Shown here: positions 7,252 through 15,776 of the stretch, in pieces
Position numbering within the stretch: position 1 is the stretch's first letter
How the letters are laid out: every line of letters starts with the position of its first letter
Assembly: GCA_001770655.1 (NCBI GenBank)
Contig: MERQ01000101.1
Span: 1 to 39,694 of the forward strand
Origin: Betaproteobacteria bacterium RIFCSPLOWO2_12_FULL_68_20
Lineage (GTDB): Bacteria > Pseudomonadota > Gammaproteobacteria > Burkholderiales > SG8-39
Direction: 5' to 3'
DNA: 39,694 bases
Program-made: the position numbers and the translations under genes
The notes under the pieces: model-generated
What the model saw: only the letters and a program-made list of their open reading frames with translations
The model's database searches: none
What the model was told of the DNA's origin: nothing

Positions 7252-7698
7252 ATGGAAGTGGCCGATCGCAGGCTGAACAGTCGCGCCTTCGACGAATCGC
7301 CCCATCTGATGGCGGTGGTGGCGTTCGACGGCGTGCTGAAGGTCGTCAACGCGGCCTGGGAAAGGGCGCTCGGCTATCGGGCGGACGAGCTGGTCGGCCG
7401 CGCCCTGGTCCGGTTGGTGGACGACACTGATCGCGCGACTGCGCTCAGGCTGATCAACCCCCGCGCGGCCGCCGGCGATCCGGGGCCGCTCGAGCTCGCG
7501 CTGCGGTGCAAGGACGGGACGTACCGGGACTTCGAATGGGAGCGGCGCCGCGTCGCGGCCGAGCAGTCGATTTTCATCGTGGGAAAGGACGTCACCGACA
7601 GGAAGAAGCTGGAGGTGACGGACAAGCTCAAGATGTACGAGCTGTACGCGCAGGCGGCGAAAATGAGAAAGTCCCGGGAGACGGGCTCGAAGGACTAG
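7252..7698 (+). CDS. Single-domain PAS sensory protein
   Basis: The protein has 148 residues from the first in-frame ATG after a stop. It contains one PAS domain (about residues 12-120) with the typical pattern N-A-A-W-E-R-A-L-G-Y-R-A-D-E-L-V-G and the closing V-T-D-R-K-K-L-E. No output domain follows; a short helical, charged tail ends the protein. It may sense a ligand or redox state and act through protein contacts. The start has no strong Shine-Dalgarno. A cytosolic methyltransferase gene follows 35 bases after the stop. A truncated sensor kinase is an alternative, but no kinase remnant is seen. Confidence 0.8.
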   Translation: MEVADRRLNSRAFDESPHLMAVVAFDGVLKVVNAAWERALGYRADELVGRALVRLVDDTDRATALRLINPRAAAGDPGPLELALRCKDGTYRDFEWERRRVAAEQSIFIVGKDVTDRKKLEVTDKLKMYELYAQAAKMRKSRETGSKD

Positions 7699-7733
7699 GG
7701 CGGCGCCGCGCGCGATCCGCAGGAATCCCAGGC

Positions 7734-8360
7734 GTGAAGCTGAATCCGCGGCAGCTCGCGCGCATCGCGAGCGTCACGCTCGATCACTACGAGCAGCGCG
7801 CGGTCGATTTCTGGCGCGGCACGCGCGACCACGACGTCAGCCAGAATATCGATGAGCTGCTGCGCCACATCGAGGGCGCCGCGCCGTTCACCATCCTGGA
7901 TCTCGGCTGCGGGCCGGGGCGCGACCTGAAGGCTTTCGCCGCGCTCGGCCACGTCGCGGTGGGGCTGGAAGGCGCGCCGCGCTTCGTCGCCATGGCGCGC
8001 GAGTGGAGCGGCTGCGAGGTGTGGCAGCAGGACTTCCTCAGGCTCGAGCTGCCGGCGGGGCGCTTCGACGGGGTGTTCGCCAACGCGGCGCTGTTCCACG
8101 TGCCGAGCCGGGAGCTGCCGCGCGTGCTCGCGGAGCTGCGCGCGGCGCTCAAGCCGCGCGGCGTGCTCTTCAGCTCGAACCCGCACGGCCGCAACGAGGA
8201 AGGCTGGGACCGCGGGCGCTACGGCGCGTATCATGATCTTGAAACCTGGCGCCGCTACGTGACGGACGCCGGGTTCGTCGAGCTGACGCACTACTACCGG
8301 CCGCCCGGCCTGCCGCGCGAGCGGCAGCCGTGGCTGGCGAGCGCCTGGCGGAGAACCTGA
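7734..8360 (+). CDS. Class I SAM-dependent methyltransferase
   Basis: The protein has 208 residues from GTG 7734, preceded by an AGGA element about 9 bases upstream. The SAM-binding motif I is I-L-D-L-G-C-G-P-G-R-D (about residues 54-64), followed by the acidic G-L-E-G-A-P, a D at motif III and F-D-G-V-F-A-N-A-A-L-F-H-V, with P-R-G-V-L-F-S-S-N-P-H-G later. Together these are typical of the UbiE/small-molecule methyltransferase type (Methyltransf_11/25). Proteins with this N-terminal T-L-D-H-Y-E-Q-R-A-x-x-F pattern are usually annotated only as class I methyltransferases. No substrate can be inferred. Confidence 0.85.
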   Translation: MKLNPRQLARIASVTLDHYEQRAVDFWRGTRDHDVSQNIDELLRHIEGAAPFTILDLGCGPGRDLKAFAALGHVAVGLEGAPRFVAMAREWSGCEVWQQDFLRLELPAGRFDGVFANAALFHVPSRELPRVLAELRAALKPRGVLFSSNPHGRNEEGWDRGRYGAYHDLETWRRYVTDAGFVELTHYYRPPGLPRERQPWLASAWRRT

Positions 8361-8361
8361 G

Positions 8362-8538
8362 ATGGACATGACGGCGGCGGAGGTGAAGGGATACTGGCGC
8401 GATTTCTGCGAGCGCCACGGGCTGGGCGCGGACCTGATCGCGAAGGGCGAGGCGAAAATCGACGCGGACCCCGAGCAATGGGCCGACCGGACGATGCCCG
8501 AGCTGCTCGAGGCGATCGGCGGAAGGCTCGACAAATAG
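8362..8538 (+). CDS. 58-residue hypothetical protein
   Basis: The ATG at 8362 follows the methyltransferase stop by one base. The 58 codons give an acidic, helical peptide with V-K-G-Y-W-R-D-F-C-E-R-H and a W-A-D-R-T-M-P-E-L-L-E-A-I helix near the end. Good third-position GC bias, the tight junction and the lack of stops support a real gene coupled to the methyltransferase. No family is recognised. Confidence 0.55.
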   Translation: MDMTAAEVKGYWRDFCERHGLGADLIAKGEAKIDADPEQWADRTMPELLEAIGGRLDK

Positions 8539-8553
8539 CGCCGCGGAAATTTT

Positions 8554-8562
8554 TGCTACACT
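8554..8562 (+). promoter_or_regulatory. Extended -10 promoter for the small RNA
   Basis: TGCTACACT reads as an extended -10 (TG-N-TACACT). It lies directly after a T-rich run and about 7 bases before the predicted RNA start near 8569. No good -35 is seen 17 bases upstream, which extended -10 promoters tolerate. Confidence 0.5.
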
Positions 8563-8595
8563 TTCAGGCTGGCAACCACGAAAGGAGGTGATCCA

Positions 8596-8679
8596 GTGAG
8601 AGACTACCGAGGCTGCACCGGCAGGCAAGGCTCCACCAGTGGATCAGCTCGCAACGACAGGAGCTTCGCCAGCAAGTAA
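8596..8679 (+). CDS. 27-residue peptide inside the small RNA
   Basis: GTG at 8596 lies 7 bases after the GGAGG core of the extended Shine-Dalgarno and opens a 27-codon frame ending in TAA at 8677-8679. The peptide is basic and rich in Gly, Ser and Arg (M-R-D-Y-R-G-C-T-G-R start, F-A-S-K end) with no hydrophobic segment. The frame sits correctly spaced behind an ideal ribosome site and fills the RNA up to its terminator, so translation is plausible. Whether the peptide or the RNA matters is open. Confidence 0.45.
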   Translation: MRDYRGCTGRQGSTSGSARNDRSFASK

Positions 8680-8701
8680 GCCGGCAAGCCTTCGCATCAG
8701 G

Positions 8702-8732
8702 CGCCCCGGTCGGGAAATCGGCCGGGGCGTTT
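8702..8732 (+). terminator. Intrinsic terminator of the small RNA
   Basis: The 8-bp stem CGCCCCGG/CCGGGGCG (8702-8709 and 8722-8729), extended inside by TCG pairing, is followed by a short T run and a pyrimidine stretch. It separates the RNA from the reductase gene starting at 8751. Confidence 0.75.
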
Positions 8733-8750
8733 CCTTTCCGGGGTGACGAA

Positions 8751-9722
8751 ATGGGACATCTGGTCGACGGTGTCTGGAAGGACGTCCCGCGCGACACGCG
8801 CAGGACGGGCGGGGAATTCATCAGGAGCGAGTCGCAGTTCCGCGACCGGGTGAGCGCCGACGGCTCCTCCGGCTTCAAGGCCGAGGCGGGGCGCTATCAC
8901 CTGTACGCGTCGCTGGGCTGCCCGTGGGCGAGCCGCACGGTGATCTTCCGCATGCTGAAGGGGCTCGACCAGGCGATCCCGATGACCATCCTCGGCCCGG
9001 TCGGCGACAACGAGGGCTGGCCGTTCGTCGACGAGCCGCCGTGCGCGCCGGACCCGCTCGGCGGCGCGCGGCACCTGTACGAGGTCTACGCGCGCGCCAA
9101 CCCGAAGTACTCGGGCCCCGCGACGGTGCCCGCGCTGTGGGACGAGCAGAAGAAGACGATCGTCAACAACGAATCGTCCGAGATCATCCGCATGTTCAAC
9201 CGCGAGTTCGACGCCTTCGCCGCAAAGCGGCTCCCCGACATGTATCCCGAGGCGCTGCGGCCGCAGATCGACAAGTGGAACGATCTCGTCTACCGCACGG
9301 TGAACAACGGCGTGTACCGCGCGGGCTTCGCCACCAGGCAGGAGAAGTACGAAGAGGCGGTGCGCGGAATCTTTTCCACCTTCGACATCCTCGAGCAGCA
9401 CCTGGCGGATAACCGCTATCTTTGCGGGGACCGGCTGACCGAGGCCGACTGGCGGCTTTTCCCGACGCTCGCCCGCTTCGACGTGGTGTACCACTACCAC
9501 TTCAAGTGCAACCTGAAGCGGCTTCAGGACTACCCGAACCTGTGGGGCTACGCGCGCGAGCTCTACCAGGTCCCGGGAATCAACCAGACGGTGAATTTCG
9601 GCCACATCAAGGCCATGTACTACAAGAGCCAGACCTACGTGAACCCGAGCAAGATCGTCGCGCTGGGGCCGCTGGTGGACTTCGACGCGCCCCACGGTCG
9701 CGGCGCGCCGGTGCCCGGATGA
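8751..9722 (+). CDS. Glutathionyl-hydroquinone reductase (GST xi class)
   Basis: The 323-residue protein matches the usual length of YqjG/PcpF-type enzymes. The thioredoxin-fold part has Y-A-S-L-G-C-P-W-A-S-R with the catalytic Cys at residue 57, the mark of the class. Later come V-N-N-E-S-S-E-I-I-R-M (glutathione contact) and the helical domain with G-D-x-L-T-E-A-D-W-R-L-F-P-T-L and F-D-V-V-Y-H-Y-H-F-K-C-N. Family role: uses glutathione to reduce glutathionyl-hydroquinones back to hydroquinones in the cytosol, protecting against quinone adducts. It lies just downstream of the small RNA terminator with its own GGGGTGA ribosome site, so it is probably transcribed by read-through or from a promoter in the RNA region. 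Confidence 0.92.
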   Translation: MGHLVDGVWKDVPRDTRRTGGEFIRSESQFRDRVSADGSSGFKAEAGRYHLYASLGCPWASRTVIFRMLKGLDQAIPMTILGPVGDNEGWPFVDEPPCAPDPLGGARHLYEVYARANPKYSGPATVPALWDEQKKTIVNNESSEIIRMFNREFDAFAAKRLPDMYPEALRPQIDKWNDLVYRTVNNGVYRAGFATRQEKYEEAVRGIFSTFDILEQHLADNRYLCGDRLTEADWRLFPTLARFDVVYHYHFKCNLKRLQDYPNLWGYARELYQVPGINQTVNFGHIKAMYYKSQTYVNPSKIVALGPLVDFDAPHGRGAPVPG

Positions 9723-9741
9723 CAAGACGGGCGCAGCGCGC

Positions 9742-9766
9742 TACACTTAGCCAGACTTAGCTAAGT
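9742..9766 (+). promoter_or_regulatory. Operator of the Phd/PIN pair
   Basis: A perfect 12-bp palindrome, ACTTAGCTAAGT, lies at 9755-9766 with an extra ACTTAG half-site exactly 10 bases upstream (9745-9750), on the same helix face. It ends 11 bases before the antitoxin start, as expected for cooperative Phd/YefM autorepression. Confidence 0.65.
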
Positions 9767-9777
9767 CAGGATCGACG

Positions 9778-10035
9778 ATGAAGCCGGTGAACATCCACGA
9801 AGCCAAGACGCAGCTGTCCCGCCTGGTCGAGGCGGCGAGCGGGGGCGAGGAAGTGGTCCTTGCACGCGCCGGGAAGCCGGTGGCGAAGATCGTTCCGATT
9901 CGCAAACAGGCGGGCAAGCGCAAGCCGGGCGCCTTGAAGGGCAAAATCAAGTTCGGCCGGGGCTGGGATCGGCCTCTCACCAAGCGGGAAATCGCCGCTT
10001 GGGAAGCGGCGCCGCTTTTTCCCGCGGCGAAGTGA
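9778..10035 (+). CDS. Phd/YefM-family antitoxin
   Basis: The 85-residue protein begins V-N-I-H-E-A-K-T-Q-L-S-R-L-V-E-A-A, the classic Phd/YefM N-terminus, with the family's E-E-V-V-L-A-R-A-G-K-P-V-A-K-I-V-P strand pair at about residues 24-42. The C-terminal half is basic and then carries L-T-K-R-E-I-A-A-W-E as the toxin-binding helix. It overlaps the PIN gene by 4 bases (GTGA) and is preceded by a palindromic operator. Role: DNA-binding neutraliser of the PIN toxin and autorepressor. Confidence 0.9.
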   Translation: MKPVNIHEAKTQLSRLVEAASGGEEVVLARAGKPVAKIVPIRKQAGKRKPGALKGKIKFGRGWDRPLTKREIAAWEAAPLFPAAK

Positions 10036-10412
10036 ACGTCCTGCTCGACACGCACCTGGTCTTGTGGTGGATGGCGGATCACCCGCGCCTGTCGAGACAC
10101 GCGCGTGACCTGATTGCGGACGACGACAACGACGTCGCGATCAGTGTTGCGAGCCTCTGGGAGATCGCGCTCAAGGCGGCGCGTCACAGCATTCAGGCGG
10201 ATCCAGGCGAGGTGGAGCGGGCTGCGCGTGCAGGCGGGTTCGGCATTCTCGCGATCGAGGCTCGCCACGTGCACACGCTGCGCGCGTTGCCCGCGCTCCA
10301 CGGGGACCCGTTCGACAGGATGCTGGTGGCGCAGGCGCGAGCCGAGCCCCGCTACCTGCTTACCGCGGATCGCGCGCTACGCGGCTACGGCGAGAGCGTG
10401 CTCGTCGTTTGA
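10032..10412 (+). CDS. PIN-domain toxin of a Phd/PIN pair
   Basis: The protein has 126 residues from GTG 10032, coupled to the antitoxin stop. It shows the Phd-associated PIN subtype: V-L-L-D-T-H-L-V-L-W-W (D6), S-L-W-E-I-A-L-K (E44), D-P-F-D-R-M-L-V-A-Q-A (D95) and L-L-T-A-D (D113), so the metal site is complete. Family role: Mg-dependent ribonuclease. It belongs to the same broad fold as the three other PIN genes in the window but to a different subtype with a different antitoxin class. Confidence 0.9.
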   Translation: MNVLLDTHLVLWWMADHPRLSRHARDLIADDDNDVAISVASLWEIALKAARHSIQADPGEVERAARAGGFGILAIEARHVHTLRALPALHGDPFDRMLVAQARAEPRYLLTADRALRGYGESVLVV

Positions 10413-10517
10413 CGGCAATGTGCACCCGATCGGCGGCCGCCGTGGGCTGACTGTAGAATTCCAGTTGCGGTAGGGGACGGCAGCCGCAGTGCAGCGACAA
10501 TTGCGGCGCCGCACACA

Positions 10518-10529
10518 AAGGAGGGGAAG

Positions 10530-10532
<3 letters not shown>
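10518..10532 (+). promoter_or_regulatory. Strong ribosome site before a probable CTG start
   Basis: AAGGAGG (10518-10524) is a near-perfect Shine-Dalgarno. The only in-frame start-like codon at proper spacing is CTG at 10530. No ATG, GTG or TTG occurs in the kinase frame between the preceding stop (10412) and ATG 10635, which would cut into the first PAS domain. Confidence 0.5.
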
Positions 10533-12430
<1,898 letters not shown>

Positions 12431-12431
<1 letters not shown>

Positions 12432-12877
12432 TGGTCACCAACAACACCCCGGTCGACATCCTGCTGGTCGAGGACAACCCGGGCGACGAGCGCCTGACCC
12501 GCGAGGCGCTCAAGGAAGGCAAGGTCTTCAGCAACCTGTACTGGGTGAAGGACGGGGTCGAGGCGATGGAGTTTCTGCGGCGCGACGGCAAGTACTCCGG
12601 CGTGCCGCGGCCCGACATCATCCTGCTCGACCTCAACCTGCCGAAGAAGGACGGGCGCGAGGTGCTCCAGGAGATCAAGAACGACGAGCACCTGAGGCGC
12701 ATTCCCGTGGTGGTGCTGACCACCTCCAAGGCCGAGGAGGACGTGATCCGCACCTACAACCTGCACGCCAACTGCTACGTCACCAAGCCCGTCGACCTGG
12801 AGAAGTTCATCGTGGTGGTGAAGTCGATCGACATGTTCTGGCTCACGGTGGCGACCCTGCCCCGCAACGGGCACTGA
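12431..12877 (+). CDS. Rcp1-family single-domain response regulator
   Basis: The 148-residue protein is a receiver domain only. The acidic pocket is I-L-L-V-E-D-N-P-G-D, the phospho-accepting D67 lies in L-L-D-L-N-L-P, the Thr is in V-V-L-T-T-S and the Lys in V-T-K-P-V-D. The extended alpha4-beta5 region and overall length fit Rcp1-like partners of PAS/phytochrome kinases. Its ATG overlaps the kinase stop (TGATG). It probably carries phosphate from the kinase to the downstream receiver-enzyme proteins or acts by protein contact, as it lacks an output domain. Confidence 0.92.
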
Positions 12878-12895
12878 GGGCGCGGCGCGAGGCGC

Positions 12896-14608
12896 GTGAG
12901 CGAGTCCCACAACGTCCTGCTGATCGAAGACAACCCCGGCGACGCGCGCCTCATCCGCGAGATGCTCGCCGAGGACCCCGGGGCGCCGTTTGCTCTGCAC
13001 TTCGCCGACCGCCTCGCGCGCGGGCTCGAGCACCTGGCGTCGAACCAGACAGGGCTGGTGCTGCTGGATCTGTCGCTGCCCGACAGCTTCGGGCTGGACA
13101 CCTTCGCCAAGGTGTTCGCGCATTCGCCGGACGTGCCGATCATCGTGCTCACCGGCAACGACGACCAGAGAGTGGCGTTGTCGGCGGTCAAGGGGGGAGC
13201 CCAGGACTACCTGGTCAAGGGCAAGCTCGACCGCGAGCTGCTGCTGCGCTCGATGCAGTACTCGATCGAGCGCAAGCGCTACCAGGTCGAGCTCGAGCGC
13301 CAGGCGAACTACGACGCGCTCACCGGCCTGCCGAACCGCAGCCTGCTGCACGACCGCCTCAAGCAGGCGGTGTTCGCGCAGCGCACGCTGCGCGCGATCG
13401 CGGTGGTGTTCATGGACCTCGACCACTTCAAGTTCGTCAACGACAGCCTCGGCCACTCGACCGGCGACGAGCTGCTCAAGGCGATGGCCGAGCGGCTGCG
13501 CTCGGTGCTGCGCGAGGGCGACACCGTGGCGCGGCTGGGCGGCGACGAGTTCGTGCTGATCCTGAACGACCAGACCAACGAGGAGGTCATCTTCCGCGCC
13601 ATGCAGCGCATCACGGCGAAGCTCTCCGAGCCGATCCAGATCGGCGGCAAGGAGCTGTACGTCACCGCGAGCGCCGGCATCAGCCTCTATCCGCAGGACG
13701 GTCCCGACGTGGACACGCTGCTCAAGAACGCCGACGCGGCCATGTACCGCGCCAAGGAGCACGGCCGCAACAACTTCCAGTTCTACACGGCGGAGATGAA
13801 CCAGCTGGTCAACGAGCGCCTCCAGCTCGAGCACAGCCTGCGGCGCGCGCTGGAGAAGCACGAGTTCCTGCTGCACTACCAGCAGCGGGTCGACATGAGG
13901 AGCGGCGCCGTCGTCGGCGCCGAGGCGCTGGTGCGCTGGAGCCACCCCGAGTGGGGGCTGGTGCACCCGGCGCGCTTCATCCCGCTCACCGAGGAGACCG
14001 GTCTCATCGTGCAGCTCGGCGAATGGGTGCTGCACGAGGCCTGCCGCCAGACGCGCATCTGGCAGGACAAGGGGCTCGAGCCGGGCGTGGTCTCGGTGAA
14101 CCTCTCGGCGCTGCAGTTCCGCCGCGAAGGCCTGGTGAGGACGCTGTCGCGCATTCTCGCCGACACCGGGCTGGAGCCCTCGCAGCTCGAGATGGAGATC
14201 ACCGAGAGCATGGTGATGCACAACGCCGAGGCCGCGGTCGCCACGCTGCAGGGCCTGAAGTCGCTCGGCGTCGCGCTCTCGGTGGACGACTTCGGCACCG
14301 GCTACTCGAGCCTGTCGTACCTGAAGAACCTGCCGCTCGACGCGCTCAAGATCGACCGCTCGTTCGTGCGCGACATCGGCACCGGCGCCGAGGCGGACGA
14401 GGGCGTGATCGCGCAGGCCGTCATCTCGCTCGGCCACGCCCTGCACCTCAAGGTGATCGCCGAGGGCGTCGAGACCGACGCTCAGCTGCGGTTCCTGCGG
14501 CGCCACAAGTGCGACGAGCTGCAGGGCTTCTATTTCGGCGAGCCGCTCGCGCCCGAGGCGCACGCGCGGCTGCTCGCCAACGCCAAGCGCCGCGCGCGGC
14601 GCGGCTGA
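12896..14608 (+). CDS. REC-GGDEF-EAL c-di-GMP turnover protein
   Basis: The protein has 570 residues from GTG 12896, 18 bases after the previous stop. It has a receiver domain (D58 in L-L-D-L-S-L-P, K108), a GGDEF domain with intact G-G-D-E-F at 215-219, and the allosteric RxxD site (R-E-G-D, 206-209) exactly five residues before it. The EAL domain has E-A-L (343-345), D-D-F-G-T-G-Y-S-S and E-G-V-E-T. Both enzymatic motifs look complete, so it could make c-di-GMP (with product inhibition) and also degrade it, switched by phosphorylation of the receiver. Which activity dominates cannot be told from sequence. It is cytosolic, in an operon with the kinase and the HD-GYP protein. Confidence 0.92.
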   Translation: MSESHNVLLIEDNPGDARLIREMLAEDPGAPFALHFADRLARGLEHLASNQTGLVLLDLSLPDSFGLDTFAKVFAHSPDVPIIVLTGNDDQRVALSAVKGGAQDYLVKGKLDRELLLRSMQYSIERKRYQVELERQANYDALTGLPNRSLLHDRLKQAVFAQRTLRAIAVVFMDLDHFKFVNDSLGHSTGDELLKAMAERLRSVLREGDTVARLGGDEFVLILNDQTNEEVIFRAMQRITAKLSEPIQIGGKELYVTASAGISLYPQDGPDVDTLLKNADAAMYRAKEHGRNNFQFYTAEMNQLVNERLQLEHSLRRALEKHEFLLHYQQRVDMRSGAVVGAEALVRWSHPEWGLVHPARFIPLTEETGLIVQLGEWVLHEACRQTRIWQDKGLEPGVVSVNLSALQFRREGLVRTLSRILADTGLEPSQLEMEITESMVMHNAEAAVATLQGLKSLGVALSVDDFGTGYSSLSYLKNLPLDALKIDRSFVRDIGTGAEADEGVIAQAVISLGHALHLKVIAEGVETDAQLRFLRRHKCDELQGFYFGEPLAPEAHARLLANAKRRARRG

Positions 14609-14639
14609 ACTCCCGCATCGCCTGCCGTAAACTTGCGGC

Positions 14640-15776
14640 ATGGCGCAGGCAACCGATCGCCCCGTGATCCTCGCGGTCGACGACTCGACCGATCTGCTCG
14701 CCCTGATGGCGAAGGCGCTTGCGGCCGAGTACCGCGTGCTCACCGCCTCGGACGCCGGCACTGCGCTGGAGATGGCGGCGGGAGAACCGCGCCCCGACCT
14801 CATCCTGCTCGACGTGGAGATGCCCGGGGCGTCGGGTTTCGACCTGTGCCGCGTGCTCAAGTCCGAGGAGGGCACGGCCGACATACCGATCATCTTCCTC
14901 ACCGGCAAGACCGAGCCGAAGGACCAGGCCGAGGGCTTCGAGCTCGGCGCGGTCGACTACATCGCCAAGCCGATCAACAGCGCGGTGCTGAAGGCGCGCG
15001 TGCGCACCCACATCGCGCTCTCCAACCAGCGCCACGAGCTCGAGCGCCTGGTGGGGGAGCGCACCGCGCAGCTCGAGAACACCCGCCTGCAGCTGATCCG
15101 GCGCCTCGCGCGAGCGATGGAACTGCACGAAAGCACCGCGGTCGGCAACCGCGTGATGCGGCTCGGCCAGTACGCCAAGCTGCTCGCCCAGGCGGCCGGC
15201 GCCAAGCCCGAAATCTGCGATCTGATGCTGAAGGCGGCGCCGCTGCACGACGTGGGCAAGCTCGGCGTGCCCGCCGAGATCCTGCGCAAGCCGGGCGAGC
15301 TCTCCGCGCCGGACTGGGAGCGCGTGCGGCGCCATCCCAGGCTCGGCGCCGAGATCATCGGCGAGCACGACGACCCCCTGCTCAAGCTCGCGCACCAGGT
15401 GGCCCTCGCCCACCACGAGCACTGGGACGGCTCGGGCTACCCGCAGGGCCTCAAAGGCGAGGCGATCCCCTGGGGCGGCCGCGTGATGGGAATCGTCGAC
15501 GCGTTCGAGTCCATGACCACCACGCAGTTCTACCGCGACGCGCAGACGATCGAGCAGGCCGCGGCCGAGATCGCGGCCGGCGCCGGCACGAAATTCGATC
15601 CGCAGCTGGTCGAGGCGTTCAAGAAGGCGTTGCCGGTGATGCGCAAGGTGCGCGAGGCGTATTCCGACGCGCTCGGCGACATGATCGACCTGGATTTTGC
15701 GCACCGGCAGGCGCCGGCGAAGCCGGCCGCGCCGGCGCGCAAGACCCCGGCTCACCCCGCCAAGCAGGGCAAATGA
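14640..15776 (+). CDS. REC-HD-GYP c-di-GMP phosphodiesterase
   Basis: The protein has 378 residues. It has a receiver domain (D58 in L-L-D-V-E-M-P-G, K110), a helical linker, and an HD-GYP domain with H203-D204 in L-H-D-V-G-K-L-G-V-P and H-H-E-H-W-D-G-S-G-Y-P at 258-268, then G-T-K-F-D-P. The metal ligands and the GYP loop are intact. The stretch usually reading R-P-Y-R is F-Y-R here, a minor change. Family role: hydrolyses c-di-GMP to GMP. The tail (about 355-378) is Ala/Pro/Lys-rich and disordered, and its last codons overlap the start of the coiled-coil gene by 4 bases (ATGA), so the two products are made together. Confidence 0.92.
   Translation: MAQATDRPVILAVDDSTDLLALMAKALAAEYRVLTASDAGTALEMAAGEPRPDLILLDVEMPGASGFDLCRVLKSEEGTADIPIIFLTGKTEPKDQAEGFELGAVDYIAKPINSAVLKARVRTHIALSNQRHELERLVGERTAQLENTRLQLIRRLARAMELHESTAVGNRVMRLGQYAKLLAQAAGAKPEICDLMLKAAPLHDVGKLGVPAEILRKPGELSAPDWERVRRHPRLGAEIIGEHDDPLLKLAHQVALAHHEHWDGSGYPQGLKGEAIPWGGRVMGIVDAFESMTTTQFYRDAQTIEQAAAEIAAGAGTKFDPQLVEAFKKALPVMRKVREAYSDALGDMIDLDFAHRQAPAKPAAPARKTPAHPAKQGK

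Larger units (their letters stand above)
8569..8735 (+). ncRNA. Small RNA with a 17-nt sequence complementary to the 16S rRNA 3' tail
   Basis: An independent transcription unit of about 165 bases, bounded by an extended -10 box and an intrinsic terminator. Near its 5' end, 8580-8596 reads GAAAGGAGGTGATCCAG, the exact complement of the anti-Shine-Dalgarno end of betaproteobacterial 16S rRNA and far longer than a normal ribosome-binding site. A GTG-started 27-codon frame begins at its last base. From memory, betaproteobacterial small RNAs with such an extended SD have been described as toxic when cloned in E. coli, supposedly by tying up ribosomes; membership in that family needs a covariance-model search. 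It could equally be the mRNA of the tiny peptide. Start and end are predicted. Confidence 0.65.

Noticed and set aside
14633-15772. Upstream in-frame extension of the repeat protein across the HD-GYP gene (a 1176-codon reading)
   Set aside because: The HD-GYP protein is clearly encoded in another frame here; the extension is Arg/Gly/Ala nonsense and the ATG at 15773 overlaps the HD-GYP stop in the usual way.
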